Below are positions 49,297 through 62,130 of a stretch of 64,000 nt of DNA, piece by piece (position 1 is the stretch's first letter; each line of letters starts with the position of its first letter). The notes under the pieces were generated by a model that was given only the letters and a program-made list of their open reading frames with translations, was not told where the DNA came from and did not search any database. The translations under genes and the position numbers were made by a program. Source of the DNA: Rhynchosporium graminicola (lineage: Eukaryota > Ascomycota > Leotiomycetes > Helotiales > Ploettnerulaceae); contig FJUW01000001.1 of the NCBI GenBank assembly GCA_900074885.1, positions 310,001 to 374,000 of the forward strand, written 5' to 3'.

Positions 49297-49548
49297 TCAT
49301 TCTCCACGGCGAACAACGAACACCTCCGTACTCCAGACATTACCCCACCGTATGCATCTCCACTTCTCGGGACATTTCAAGGGAGTACCTACATGACCTG
49401 TAACATGGAGCTCCACCTTGTCTTCTCTGTGCTCACGGCAGATATCACACACAGCCCAAGCCCGGTCTGCCGAACAATTGAACTCGCCAGCATGATCCCC
49501 GTTGTGAATGCATGCCAAAACCAGGAGGTACGGCAGTACGCAAACCAA
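49297..49548 (-). CDS. Possible small secreted cysteine-rich protein (weak)
   Basis: An 83-codon frame begins with a short hydrophobic stretch (MVCVLPYLLVLACI) and continues with regularly spaced cysteines (FNC, AVCDIC, LKC, WRC) and a Trp-rich end. The pattern resembles small secreted proteins, but the leader is short, the opposite strand is also open, and no promoter element stands out. I would not call it without transcript support. Confidence 0.22.
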   Translation of the reverse strand: MVCVLPYLLVLACIHNGDHAGEFNCSADRAWAVCDICREHREDKVELHVTGHVGTPLKCPEKWRCIRWGNVWSTEVFVVRRGE

Positions 49549-50335
49549 CCCTCTCTATCTCTCTCATTTCAATCATCTCATGACTTTCTGATTAACCTTC
49601 GCTTGAGTGAGATCTCCTCTGTGCTGGCGTGTACTGTAACACTCAGACGTCAGGTGAGAGGTCCAATTTTATCTTTTGATTCTGAGTGGGGTCCGAATGT
49701 AGATAGAGGCCTTTCTTCATACGCTGGTGGTGGTGGTGGTGGTGTTGCCCAAGGACGCGGATACAGGTAATTTACTTTCTTGTCCGCTCGTCATCCAAGA
49801 CCTGGCATTAATCAGACTTGGACATCATTGAAATGAGACACAGAGAGGGAGTTTTACCTACCTGATACTTGCGTGCTACGTGCTGACGCGGAAATGTAAT
49901 TAGGGAATTATTGAACACCTGAATCTAAAAGTAGTCCGAGGTGTATTTATCAGATTATCCACCTTGCACAGTCAGCACCTACCTATGGAGCACCTACCTA
50001 CCGTGGTTAAAGTTTAAATGAAAGAGAGTTTCACGATGATGATGATGATGCAATGCTTCCCTCCCTCGCTCTCTCGCTGGCGGGCTGCGCGGCAAGAAGG
50101 GAAAAGAAAAACATTCCGAGAAGTCTACCTACCTACGAAGTATACGAAGTAGATATCTTTTGTGTAGATTAATTACAGCCTCATACCGGGGGGGTAAGTA
50201 CGCTCTCGTTCCCGATATAACTTAGGTGATCTTTGAAACAGACAATCTGATTCACTCCAGAGTAGCTCGTAATCAGGTGGTTACTTAGGTATTCAATCGA
50301 CAAATTGGCATACGAGAGATATCGAGCGTGACTGA

Positions 50336-50357
50336 TACCTACCTACCTACCTACCTA
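50336..50357 (+). repeat. (CCTA)n array
   Basis: About five tandem copies of CCTA. Similar short runs occur near 49859, 49980, 50125, 50630, 50790, 51780-51805 and 54480-54535, all in the gene desert. Confidence 0.9.
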
Positions 50358-51779
50358 GATAGACAGACTGATTTCGGAATCTAACAGCACCGTACGGCTT
50401 AGTGAGAAATGACACCACACCACACAGCACGCAATGCCGGCCTCGGTCGATTAACTGAATGAAGTCTGACTGGTCACTAACTGCTGTCCGAAAAAGTCCG
50501 CACCTCGCACAAAAGAGGAGACAAATCTCCGTACCTAACCTACTTGCACAAGAAGAGAATACAAAAAGTTTAATTTCCACAGGGCTATCAGGGATATACG
50601 TAAGGTGAGTGAGTACTTCTCCACCTTACCTACCTTTACCTTTCTTTACCTTACCTACTCCGTAAGGCAGGTAGGTAAACTTTCCACACGCATCCGCAAG
50701 GCGAAAAGCCATGAAGCATAATATTCTCTACCCCACAATCCATGGACATCATGCTCTGCTTTGCATTTTCCTTTCGAAACAAATCGCTCTTCCTACCTAC
50801 CCCGGAGCATCTCATCCCAAGCCATCCCAAGCCAGCCCATCTCAACCCCAGAGACTTCCGCTCCGTACTCGTATAAGGAAAAAGAAAGAAAGAAAGAAAG
50901 AAACCCATGGAATACCCCACCCGAGGTTCAAGGGAGAAGATCATCCTCACTACCGCTGCCGCTAACACTACCACTACCACTACCGACAGACACCTTATTA
51001 CAAGTGGCACCAGTTCCAGTTCCAGTGCTAGTTCCAGAGAGCCGTCTGATCGTCGGGGCTCTAGCATACTCCGTAGTCCAGCCAGCATCCTAGTGTAGTA
51101 CATACCTACAATACTGAGAAATACATACAAAGGCATTACCATTTCAAAAACTCCATCCACCCACTCACTCACTACTACAGGCAAACAGTACGTACCTAAA
51201 CACATAGTTTCTGTCGCTTTTACGGAGACCTTTCTCCGATGTAGATAAAGAAAGAAAAAAAAAATATATATATATATATATATAAAATATCCCAGTACGT
51301 ACCTAGGAGGAAATCAAATCGATCGGGGTGAAAGGTACATGGACTAATCCTTTCCATTCCTTTCCCTTCCCTAAAGTAAAGAGAGAAAGAGAGAGAGAGA
51401 GAGTATTACGTGCTTGCATCATTGTTCATTGGAGAACGGAAACACATCCATCTCACTGACTCACTCACTCACTCAATTGAAACTTCCAAACAAAACCTCA
51501 CCTCAATAGAAGGATCAAAAAGGCCCCCCTTCCCGCCCCCACCGCCCAAAAAACCCCCCAATAACTCACTTACCTTACCTCATTGGACTTCTTTTTACGC
51601 AGAGGTTCCCTCCCTTTCCTTCGTGATGACCGCTTCGCTTCGCGCGCTACAGGATCTTCCCCCTCTCTGTCTCTTCCCTCTCTGTCTCTCCCTCACTGTC
51701 TCTCCCTCTCGGCCTCTCCCAGCCACTCACTCACTGGGTGGACGGATGGACCCAGTGACCTGTATGTACTCCGCAGAGT

Positions 51780-51805
51780 ACCTACCTACCTACCTACCTA
51801 CCTAC
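51780..51805 (+). repeat. (CCTA)n array
   Basis: Six tandem copies of CCTA, the longest such run in the window. Confidence 0.92.
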
Positions 51806-52837
51806 CGAGCTAAAATAGCTCGATGGTGTTGCGATGGCGTGGAGGCTAAGGGGGGACTAAAAGGTCTGCTGGGTCGAGTGGTGGGGTGGGTGGGTGACGA
51901 ACTAGACTAGACGAGAGACGGTGTGTTTCCTGTCATAGGCGGACGAAATGAGACGTGCGCTGGCTCTGACTCTCGGGCTCGGGCTCGGGCTACCACGGGA
52001 GGACTACCTTAATTGACAAAGATGGGAGTCTTGGAATCCGGTAGATAAATGGGAGGAAGGCAAGTGGTGATGCAAGAGTATATCGTATCATGTATTAGTA
52101 AGAGTCATTCACGAAGAGACATTGATGATGATGATAAGTATGGTTGGAATAAACTCCAAGTCGGTCTTTGTAGACTCGACCCTTCATGACGTTTCCATTT
52201 TCTAACTAAGTAAAGCTAGCTAGATCTATCTGTCTTGAACTGTGACACACAAATAGGGATGCTCTCAATCGAATGCGACGAAGCCTCTGCGACAATCAAA
52301 CTATCGCTGACAACACTGACGCTCTGGGCGAGGGCCAGGGAAAAAAACATATCCGTGTCATCCAAACTCCTCCCAATGTGGTTCCTTCGTGCAGAAACTG
52401 CTCCGTGCCCCGGGCAGTGCCTTCCAATAGTATCATGTAGTGTCCCAATCTTATCCCTTTCATACTGACTCCAATCTGCGAGATGATAATGATGAACATG
52501 ATGATCATGCGATGAAGAATAAAACGTGTGATGTTGATCACAAAGCGAATGTTGTGCGGTGTTATCCCACCTTGCTCCGATGCTCTATGCTAGTTGACTC
52601 AAGGAAATTTTTGGAGTATGTTGGAAGATGCTGAAAGACGAGATTGAGATGTGATGCTGCCCTGGTGCAATGCTTTTTTGTTACAAACAACCGATATCGA
52701 ATAGAACGCCGATCCTTAAATGAAGGATGTAAGGGGATGTTTGGGTATGTGTATCGTGAGAGGAAATTCAAAGAACGCCGTTAGATATGCAAAGTATTGG
52801 TGAACTGGTATGATGGAGAAGTGAAATAAGTGGTTCT

Positions 52838-53320
52838 TTAGTTGGATTGCCTCCTCGAGTATCGAGATTGGTCGAAGGCGCTGGCATAAGCTCTCAAGGC
52901 CTTTCGTGACTCGTCAGAGAGCTGGATCGGCTCGGTGGATGTCGGAGATTGAGTACTCTGCATAGAAAAGAGGCTCGATTGGGAGCTCGAGGGAGTCAAG
53001 GTAGACTTGGAGACTGTTGGTGATGGTTGTGGTCTGGCAGAGTAAGAGAATTGTGAATTCCTTGGTGACGAGGTCGAACCGTATGGTTGTGCGTTGTGGA
53101 AGTTGTATGCCGGCTCCATGAAGAAGCCGTTATTCGATTGCCTCGTAGCAGGCCACGAAACGGAAGCTCGAGGTGAGAGGGGAGATGAGGCTGGCGAGCC
53201 GGATATCGAAGTATTCTCATACTCTGCCAACCGGCAGGCTTCAGAGCAGTAGACCTTGCCATCGGTCTGCCTGTCACAGGCAAGGCAGAACGCTGGTGAC
53301 CATTCCATATCGAAAGTCAT
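52838..53320 (-). CDS. Ecl1-family lifespan regulatory factor
   Basis: A single exon of 160 aa. The ATG at 53320 is chosen because it puts the cysteine module near the N-terminus as in the family; the frame is open 76 codons further upstream but that part looks like leader sequence. The module FCLACDRQTDGKVYCSEACRLAEYE has the C-x2-C...C-x3-C spacing of the fungal Ecl1 family, small zinc-binding regulators that extend chronological lifespan and respond to nutrient and zinc stress in fission yeast. The rest is Ser/Pro/Gln-rich and disordered, ending in a short helix (SDESRKALRAYASAFDQSRYSRRQSN). The gene is isolated in a 19-kb repeat-rich desert, which suggests long regulatory flanks. Confidence 0.85.
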   Translation of the reverse strand: MTFDMEWSPAFCLACDRQTDGKVYCSEACRLAEYENTSISGSPASSPLSPRASVSWPATRQSNNGFFMEPAYNFHNAQPYGSTSSPRNSQFSYSARPQPSPTVSKSTLTPSSSQSSLFSMQSTQSPTSTEPIQLSDESRKALRAYASAFDQSRYSRRQSN

Positions 53321-53850
53321 TGTGTATATTTGTGTGAAGGGAATTGTTGATTGTTGGTGGGATCGAAAGAGTGAAGCGAGAATGTTGCAGGAATTGATCA
53401 GGAAGATTCGAAGGGCGAGCTCGGTCTTCTTCAAGTAAATGCCGCAATTTCTGACCGAGGTTGATTCGTACAATTTATATTGCGTCGTACCCGGTCTCGG
53501 TGAGGGAGGTGAGATAGGTGAGGTAAGGTAAGGTATGGTGTGACTCAAGATTGTGGAGCCTCGAGCTCGACAGAATCGACGATGATTATGGCAAGTTGTC
53601 CAGGATGGTGACGATGCGTGCCGATGGTGCGAGAATTAGTTGACGAAAAAGATGTTGAAAATGGTGTCATCAGTAGCACTCAAATGTCGAAGAGGAGGGA
53701 CGAAGTGAAGGGAGATGAAGAGAAGTGAAGTTCGCAATTGTTGTATGATGTGGTGGAGGTGGGCGGAATAGACGATGCGAGGGAGGAGGAGGAGCTTGTC
53801 CATATACTTACTCACTCTGGCAGGCTACCATGAGATGCCTCTTGACTGGC

Positions 53851-53890
53851 TGATCTGATCTGATCTGACCTGACCTGACCTGACCTGACC
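53851..53890 (+). repeat. (TGATC)3(TGACC)5 pentanucleotide array
   Basis: Eight tandem 5-bp units with a switch from TGATC to TGACC, which shows a single-base variant that spread through part of the array. It lies about 530 bases upstream of the Ecl1 start. Confidence 0.95.
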
Positions 53891-54048
53891 AGGGTTGTTT
53901 GGTCCTGCAGCAACATGCTGGAAGAGTGCGGTGCAGGTGCAGGTGCAGATAACCGACCAGTCTGTTTCGGGGTAAGCGCTTTAGCAGAACTTGATGTTAA
54001 TTTAAATTTCAAAGGAACCTGAAGGGAAGTGAAAAGTGGAAATGGCGC

Positions 54049-54125
54049 AGGGTCAGGGTGAGGGTCAGGGTCAGGGTCAGGCCGACCAGAGCGAAAAGAG
54101 TGGAGTGGAGTGGAGTGGAGTGGAG
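54049..54125 (+). repeat. Adjacent AGGGTC and GAGTG arrays
   Basis: Hexanucleotide AGGGTC copies (54049-54080, one imperfect) are followed 18 bases later by five or more GAGTG units (54098-54125). Further GAGTG copies occur at 54140-54160. Confidence 0.9.
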
Positions 54126-57100
54126 CGAGTGGAGAATAAAAGAGTGGAGTGGAGTGGTGGGAGTGCAGCAGGGCACAGCAGAGCACAGCAGAGCACTGAC
54201 ATCGAGTGGAGTGACTGCTGATCATTATCATTTATCATTATCTCTATCATAATCATTAACGTCCTAGAACAAACAGACCTCGCAATCCTCTCAATTAACT
54301 GTCATGCCTCAGTCCTCAGTCTCAGTGGTGGGTGGTGGGTGGGTGGTCGTGAGGACAAAGCAGCGTGAGCAGGAGTGTCAGTAGTAGTAATCTGGAAGGA
54401 CTGAAGGACTTCTTCATTTTACCCCGAGCGATTTAAGCACTCCCTTCCTAGGTAAATAGGACTTGCCTTCCGTACGTACGTTCCTAAAGGTAGGTAGCTA
54501 TGTTAGAGAATGTTACCTACTATATACCTACCTACTGATGTACAATTAATTACCCAGGTCGTTGTACGAAGGCTACAATACTATCCATGTCCTGCCGCTT
54601 TGCTGTCCGCACCTTACAGCACTGACTGACCATTACTCTCTGTCCAATATGGCCTGAGAGCGGCGATATACTTACTTACTTCCTCGCATTATTGCGCCAT
54701 TTTCACACTTTGGACACGGACCACGACGACCACATAAAACCACACCACAATCGCAGCTCCTCAACTCTATCTGTCCTCTATCAATCTCTTCGTTATCAAA
54801 TAATCAGTTACGTCCCTGCCTTGTAGTTAATTACCTTGCAGATAAGAATGCTGCAATTATTATTTTCGCCAAACTCGCTCCGTTCTACGGCAGCGGGAAC
54901 TTCGCTGACTTGAACTACCCACCCAATGAATGATACCTTGTACGGTGACGGCTAAGGCCAGACTAGTACTAGGTCTGCCTGGTATGTAGATTTACATGGC
55001 ATGGGTGTTTTTGGTCCTGCTTACAGCGGCGGCGGCGGCGTGGGATGTCTGGGAATGAATGAGTGGATGCAGAACACCAGCCTGCTTTGGACCTTCTGCA
55101 TCTGCGACATCTGCAGGGCTTGAATGGTGTGAGGGTTCGGTCAGAAGCGTGCAGTTGGAATGTTGCTGCTCTGCCTGCTGCTCTGAGAAAGGAAGGCATT
55201 TTACGGGGCTTTCTCCATGCGCTAGGTAGGTATACAAGTACGCTGTTGTTACAGATGTGCACTGCAAGACGGCCCCAGGCATGTGGCGTTTCTGAGGCTG
55301 CCTTATCCTGGCCATTTCAGTTCATGGGTCCATGGCGTCTTCGCACTCTGAACTATGGGTCGGACTCGTCATTGACAGGAATGCTGGCTTGGCTCGAATT
55401 AATTCTCTTTCCCCGCAACTATTCAAAACACAAACTCGCTAAGAAGAGGGCATCTCAAAGAACTATAAACAATGGAACGTACGGAATATTTCAACATCTA
55501 ACACACCGAGCATCTCAGTCGAGAAGGCCAGTCCTCCCGTCACAGATACACGCAGCCAGCTTAGGTAGGACCTGCAGGGCCTATGCTACGGAAATAGGTA
55601 GCCAGCCATTCCTACCGTCTCTACACCCTCCCCTCCCTGTTGGAAGCTGAGACGTGACCTGGGGGTTAAGCCCTTGCAGCCTGGCCTTCCCCTGCCATGT
55701 CTTCTTATACTGCGAAGTGCTGTCAGCAGGAAACATCAGAAACAGCTCACCCAGCGCCTGTCACGCCATCCACCTGTTGAAGTGTCTCGTCTATGACTGG
55801 TCTAACCAAATTCACTCTCACCAGCAGATGAGATGAGCTTGATATTGGCTACGCACCACATCCATCAATTTGCAGCCATCATTCTACTCTCTTCAGGGAT
55901 CAGACTGCATCGATGAGATTGATTTCCCCTCACCACCACTATGGACGGGCACTACTTCGTATGCCCTGGCCACGATTCGGTAATGCCCATACTCAGGCAA
56001 ATACACCTTGTGATACACGACATGGACTGATCTTCAACAGTGGCTTGCTGTCTTCGCCATACTGCTGGAACCGTACTACTGGAATCTTCATATTCGCAAG
56101 CTGTCTTGCCAAGGCAACAGCTGCGAGTCTCTGCAGCAAATGTTTACGGCTGACGAGTATGCAGGCACCATAGAACCCTTCCGTTCCTTTCATACAAGTA
56201 GCTGGACCCATTCAGAACTCATGTAGCGCAAGTTTGTAACCGTCAGATATCAAAGTGTTCAGATTAACGCGCACGACTCCACAGAAGCTTCGGGAGGAAA
56301 GAATGCAGAGCGTTCATAGCGTCCATAATCTCCATGATTAGACTTTTGCTCAGCCGATCCTCATAAGTAGCTCCTTCATCATCTACTAAATAAAACACTT
56401 GCCGCCGAGAGCTTCACTTACCAAGGATGCCTCACTGCTGCGCGGTTATCTGGAAGCGATCTGCCCCCCGTCGATCCAATATCTACCAAGTCATATTTGA
56501 CAACAAGCGGCACGGCTGATAACACTTTTCCAGATCGGTATTGCCAAGTTTACCAGCGGTAGATGCAAAAAGTAAAAGGAACCATCTGGTGAGATGATTG
56601 CGATAGGATGATTCTACCGATGATCCAAAGAGTTAAGACTATACCTTCCAAAAGATCAGGATACTATCAACCAAGTCTTGTCACAGCTGGCAATAGCCTG
56701 AATATAGGCGGCAGGCATTTGATTCTATCTCATGCTGTTAGTCTTGGTTCGCGCAGTAACCTCAAATACCTCAAGTATGCATATAGCCGCAGCAAGGTAC
56801 ATGCCTCGATGAGGCACATCCTCATACGTGCAGCAATATAAATCCCAACATATTGAACATTTGGTAATAGTGTCAATCCAAGTTGCTCTACGGCACGATC
56901 CGAGATCCTCGATCGCGAGGCTTAGGTCTGTGGCACCATATTTTGAACTCCATATTCTGCTTCGTCTATATCACTCTATTCGAAGCGGCTATGTTTACAT
57001 GACGCAGAAGACTTCTACAACTTCAAGCATGTGAAGCCTAATTCACCACAGGATCCTGCAGATACTACGGCGTGGGGGTTCTTGTCTTCACTAACGCCAA

Positions 57101-57779
57101 ATGATCCAAGTGCAGCTCACAGGACCCATGCGAGTGAGGAATGCTTCAAGCTGTTTCCAGCCTCAATATCCGGGTGATATAAATCCCTTTATCATAAGGG
57201 TAGTGCACAATTGTTGCGATCCCACGCCCTGCCTACTAATGCTCATTTCCTGGCGATTATGACTTGGTCTCGAAATCTTGAGTAATGATTGCGATAAGCT
57301 TCGAGATCCGCTCTCGGTCATGCCGGACCTGTCTTCTGACTGACGTCCGACGAAAGCTGAGTAATATTGAGCTCGTATCAAAACACCTGAGGCACACGAT
57401 AAGATAAGAGACACAATCCAATTCAAGATACGATAATACTAAGAGGAGGCGCTTGCGAGAACGAAGGCCCTGCCATCAGCAAATCAAACTGTCTCGTTGT
57501 ACTTGCTGACTTTTATGGTGGCGTATGCACGCGCTGCACGGAATAGCCTTTGAGACCCGATTAGGTTTCAAGCAATACACAACAGTCATTCCTCCCATCT
57601 CCATTCTTCGGGAGACATGCGCAAGCAGTTAGTGGCATTAACCGTCGATTATTCCTATCCAAGGTAGTTTCGTAGTTTTCGGGTACGAGATTCTGAATTG
57701 GGACGGGCCGCCTAGCGTCCAACTCTAAAAAGAGGACCTCGGCTGTTTCCTCAAGCTAGAGTAGAGTACCGTACCTACC

Positions 57780-57852
57780 CATCCATCCATCTAGCCATGC
57801 TCAGCAAGTGGCCCAGGCTGATGGATGGATGGATGGATGGATGGATGGATGG
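57780..57852. repeat. Opposed (CATC)n and (GATG)n arrays
   Basis: Three CATC units at 57780-57791 face eight ATGG units at 57821-57852, 29 bases apart. The two are reverse complements, so the pair can fold back on itself. Confidence 0.9.
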
Positions 57853-60800
57853 AAGCTTGGTCTCATATTTTCTTTTTGCGCGGCAAGCGCTCGCAATATG
57901 AATCGACGTCAATATCAATATCACGGGAACAACCACGACGCTATCGATACGCGACTCGAAGGTCTTCTGATTGAGCTTCGTTATCTTCTTCCTCCTCTGG
58001 CTCTGGACAACAATCATAGCTTCGGTTGAAAGTTCACATAAATCGATAGAAGTCACAGACGTCTAGCTTGATCAGCACCCTCCCTCATGGGCGTTTCAGT
58101 GTCTCCTGCTCCACTCGCGACTTCAACGTGTAAATGTCCTTGACCGAGCTGAGTCCGCACAAGTCCTGATTCGCCCAAGCCGTCTACAATTGGTATTCAA
58201 GAAGTTAAGTTTTTTTGCTTTCTTTTGTTCTCCACACTCTCCGCAGCGAGCGAAATGAGCCCGGACTCGATGCACAATGCAAGCTTGCATGCGCTTGAAG
58301 CACACAGGCCCTTTTTCTTGCTTGTATCGTACGGTACAGTACAGTACGGACATGCTATCGCGAATCTGACAGACAGGCTTCATAGCGACCCTGCCCTGCC
58401 CTGCCCTGCCAATGTCTCTCATCTCGTGCATGAGAGAGAGAGAGAGAGAAAACTTACTGTCCTCTCATTCGCTCTAACCCTACCGAAGCTCGTACTTATA
58501 TCTTCGTCGTTCCCGAGGTCCCTGCTCCAATTCGCTCCATCGAGGTGTCATCATCATCTGCCTACCCCCTCCCTGGTGCATGCATCCATCCAAAGAACCC
58601 CCCCACGTTTTCTTTCTTTTCCTCTCTCTATGCGGCTTCCCGAACCTGCACTGCTATCACGTTGGTGGAGATGGCGCTTTCATATTCGGCCAGACGGTAC
58701 CGATGGAGAAACCTGCCTAGAATACGCCATCGCCACCGTTGTGATGGTTCAATGGCTTCATGGAGGACCACATAGCGCCATCCTACAGCTCGTACTTGCC
58801 GCGCTTTGCCAAGAGCTCACCCTATTTCATCCGTCAATACGCACGCACACGCAAGCGAAGTGAAATAGTGATATTCATACTTCTCGCTTCAGCAGACTTT
58901 TTCTGCACGATGCACTCGTTATGGAATGTTCGGAGGGCAGGCACACTTCGTCCAGGGGGGGGGGAAAGATCAAAATATTATTCGTCCATGCTCCGAAACC
59001 CAGATGTTACTGAATTTAGAATAAAAACGACTAAACCGAATCAGTTGATTTGTTGAAATTCCCTATGAAGTATAATCTTCTGTTATCACGCACGGATGCC
59101 AAGTCTTTGATCTTTCCCCCAAGTACCATAGGAGTCGGCATTTGAGTCCACGATCTTCACCATGCCACTGCCACTCAAGCTGGTCAATCCCCTTTGCCTT
59201 GTCACTAGTTGTCTGCGGCCGCAGCCGCTGTATACTCCTTCAACGGGGCAACTACAGGCGAATTGAATATTGAAGAGGGTCAAGAGTTCGTCTTGAAGAC
59301 TCTCTTGGCAGCTTTCAAAAGAGTCCCTCGCTGCTAACCGCTGTTCGCCCGCCGTCATGATGTTCTTTCATGGTCCGGCGAAGGACCTTTTTGTCGCGAG
59401 GTCCGATATGAACCTCCTGGTTTAGGCGAAGCCTGAAGTACACCAGGCGTTTTTCGTACTCGAATAGCACACTTGAGAAGATTATAGGGCTCAACGGCGA
59501 GGCAAATAATGGCACGGTCTACTGCCAGATGTTCATTATGTACTTTTCAAGAGCTACGACGAAAAGCTCGCACCTACGCGACATCAGTTCGCCATCATTC
59601 CGACCGACGGGGGGAAATCTGCATAGATGTGGTTCCTGACTACAATAAATCGCGTCTGTTCTTTCGAATCTTATGCGAGCTTCACAATCAGAGAACCCAA
59701 GCGGTAGCTCCCGTTCTCAACGCGGTGTTCGGTACTATGGCCACATTTGTTAGCCAACGAGCCCGAACAATATCAGCCAACAAAGCCGGCGAAAGGAAGT
59801 TACCACGCCTATCCAGTCCCCAGCCCGCGACCATTTCCAAGCGGAAGGACTCCTGCGTATTCGGCAAGCGTTGCCCTCACAGCAAGCAACTCACCTGCAC
59901 CAGTCCCGTTCGTATTTTCCCCGCGTTTGGGACGCGACGCCATGGTCCACAAGCTCAAGGGCACTGAACCCATGTACCAAAGTCGTAACAACAGTGGTAA
60001 CTGTCCTGCGTCCTCCTTCTTTTTCATTGGCCGCTGACATGGGGCAAGACCTTCTGTGAAGGGAAGGGCCTGTTGATTCGCTAGACCAAGCAGCCAAATT
60101 TCAACGCTGCCAAACTGATTTGCTTATCTGGGAATGCTGCTGCTGCGGGCGTCGCAAGAAACGACGCTACCGCATGTGCCGTGGTGACTTTTCGTCAGTC
60201 AGGGCATCTCGAAGCGTGCTGTTTAGAATGAGTGCGGCAAGTGAGTCTCAACTTCCAATGGAATGAAGCACAAGATTACTCCCACGAACTATTTCAGCAC
60301 AGTCGATTTTTTCTTTCTTGGAACAGCTTCGAAAATGGGCCTTTTGTACAGACGCCTTCTTCACATAAGACTAAAAAGCGTTAGTGCGTGTTTGAAGTAT
60401 TCGAATGGCGGTCTCCTCCTTTCTTAGGAAACACACTAGGCGTTATGTAAGGAGTAAGCAGGACGAACTCTCCTTCTCTATCCGTACATGATTAAAGAGG
60501 AAAAAAACGCCTTTTGGTCCCATGCAAACGTGTCGTTCGACCAGCCTCGCGGAACACATGTTCCTGCCCTCTAGATTGTAATTGAGGTCACACGGCCTCC
60601 ACCAGCTCCCATTCTACTTCGTATTATTTCAGCACTCAGTAGAGTGGTAGTAAGAGGGGGGTGCCCTTAGCAGTATCATGACGAAAATGCTTCGTATGGT
60701 GAGCACATGGACAGGACAATGTACAACCTCACATAGATCAGATATCAAGGCTTGTCCCGAGTCAGAACACGCTCTAGCTGATGACAAGAAGTGGTTTACT

Positions 60801-61430
60801 ATAGCATAACTACACCACAGCACCTCTGTCGCCAAACCGATGATCATTCCATTCGTTCTTCTAATGAGTAAATGCCGCGTCATCCTCTCAGGCGAGGGGA
60901 GCATGGAGCAAAGCATTGCACAACATCGGGGCAGCTCTGCCGATCTCGCGTAGTCTTGCCCTCTCTAGATCGGCGGCTTCTTATCACACCAAGCTGCTCG
61001 TGTCGTGTCGTGCGATTGCCGTTGAGGGTGGGCCTCGCCGGGATTGAGCTGTGCTAAACGCGCTATCCATTGCGGTTGGAATTGTATCGTTCGACTTCGA
61101 GTAAGAATGGTGGAAGTAAGCTCGGCTGACGCGGGTAAGTATATACATACTTGCTTCTGTCATATCACGCGTCTGCGGGTGCTGATATCTCTACTCCTCT
61201 TCTAAGTCCATAGCTGCACTAGTTTAGAACACCACAGTAACAGTATGATTGCACAATCGGGAGTTTTACTGTCGTAGCACATCACACAACGACGTAGCGT
61301 GGTTGGTGTAGTAAACCCAACATTAGTCACTAAGAAGGAATCCCCTACTTGTCAACACTTCATGCACCGACGCCGCGCACTTGGAAAGATTAAACCAACA
61401 TGGAACTCCACTGCGCCCCATCCTCGCCAT

Positions 61431-61467
61431 TGGCGGTACACATGCCATATATGTGTGTGTACCGCCA
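61431..61467. repeat. Perfect 12-bp inverted repeat
   Basis: TGGCGGTACACA (61431-61442) and TGTGTACCGCCA (61456-61467) are exact reverse complements with a 13-base loop. There is no adjacent gene and no T-run, so it is not a simple terminator. It might be a protein-binding dyad. Confidence 0.8.
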
Positions 61468-62075
61468 GGTCACAAAAAAGCCGTTATCTCCTTCTATCAG
61501 TTATCACATTCTCGCTCTCCAACCCTGGAAGTCCTTTCCTTCCAATCGTTCGAGTCGAGTCTGTCTTCTCCTCCTTCCCATATCCCCTCCAGCCATCAAG
61601 GTCAAGGTAACGAACGGGAGAACTATCCACCAAATCACTGCCTCGCATCCATCGAAGGTGGCGGAATCTCTGTGCTATGCCGTGAGTGCTACGCTCTGTG
61701 GTTGGGGATCAACTTCCCGAATGTCATACACACCTTCTGTACACATGAATAGCAACCCATCGGATAAGACAGGTCGGAAACGGGGAAGAGGATAGCTCGC
61801 ACGAGCACTCATTCCCCCCCCCTCTCCCCCCCTCATCAAGGCGGCGGAAAGTAAAAACCCAACAGGCTGGCCGCAGTCGAGAGCGAGAACGTGATTTCAC
61901 AGCTGTCGCGTGCACGTTTTCTGCCGTGTCGTGTCGTGTTGTTTCTTCTCGTTTCCGCGAGTGGGCAGGGACGCTGGGCGTCGATGTAACTTCACGATGG
62001 GGCTCGCGGCAGGCAGGCATAGCTTTCTCTTTTCATCTCCTTCATACGCGCGAGAAAGCAGCGAGCGGAGAAATG

Positions 62076-62130
62076 GGTACGGTACGGTACGGTACAGTAC
62101 AGTACAGTACAGTACAGTACAGTAAAGTAC
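62076..62130 (+). repeat. (GGTAC)4(AGTAC)5-AGTAA-AGTAC array
   Basis: Eleven tandem 5-bp units, each with the self-complementary GTAC core except the AGTAA unit. Like the TGATC/TGACC array, it switches between two unit types. A related short copy is near 58333-58350. Confidence 0.95.

Larger units (their letters stand above)
44162..52837. other. 8.7-kb gene desert, repeat rich
   Basis: I find no gene with a recognisable domain here. Open frames are short and conflict with each other; the longest, 45726-46217 minus (163 codons) and 49261-49770 plus (169 codons), look like chance. The 49297-49548 minus frame is listed separately as a weak candidate. From about 49,800 rightwards the DNA is dense in simple repeats: CCTA arrays, (GGT)n at 49725-49744, (GATG)n at 50037-50050, (GAAA)n near 50879-50903, (TA)n near 51263-51284, (GA)n near 51381-51402 and GGGCTC at 51974-51992. 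Confidence 0.5.

Noticed and set aside
49261..49770. 169-codon plus-strand ORF ending in a Gly run
   Set aside because: The C-end is the (GGT)n microsatellite and the rest lacks any pattern; the opposite strand is more protein-like.
50336..51805. CCTA runs as interstitial telomere repeats
   Set aside because: The unit is four bases, not the CCCTAA of filamentous ascomycetes.
55063..55650. 195-codon plus-strand ORF
   Set aside because: No recognisable domain or splice context, overlaps other open frames on the opposite strand, low-complexity composition.
58225..58863. 212-codon plus-strand ORF
   Set aside because: Passes through simple repeats (CCCTG, GAGA), has no domain and no coding-like composition; probably open by chance.
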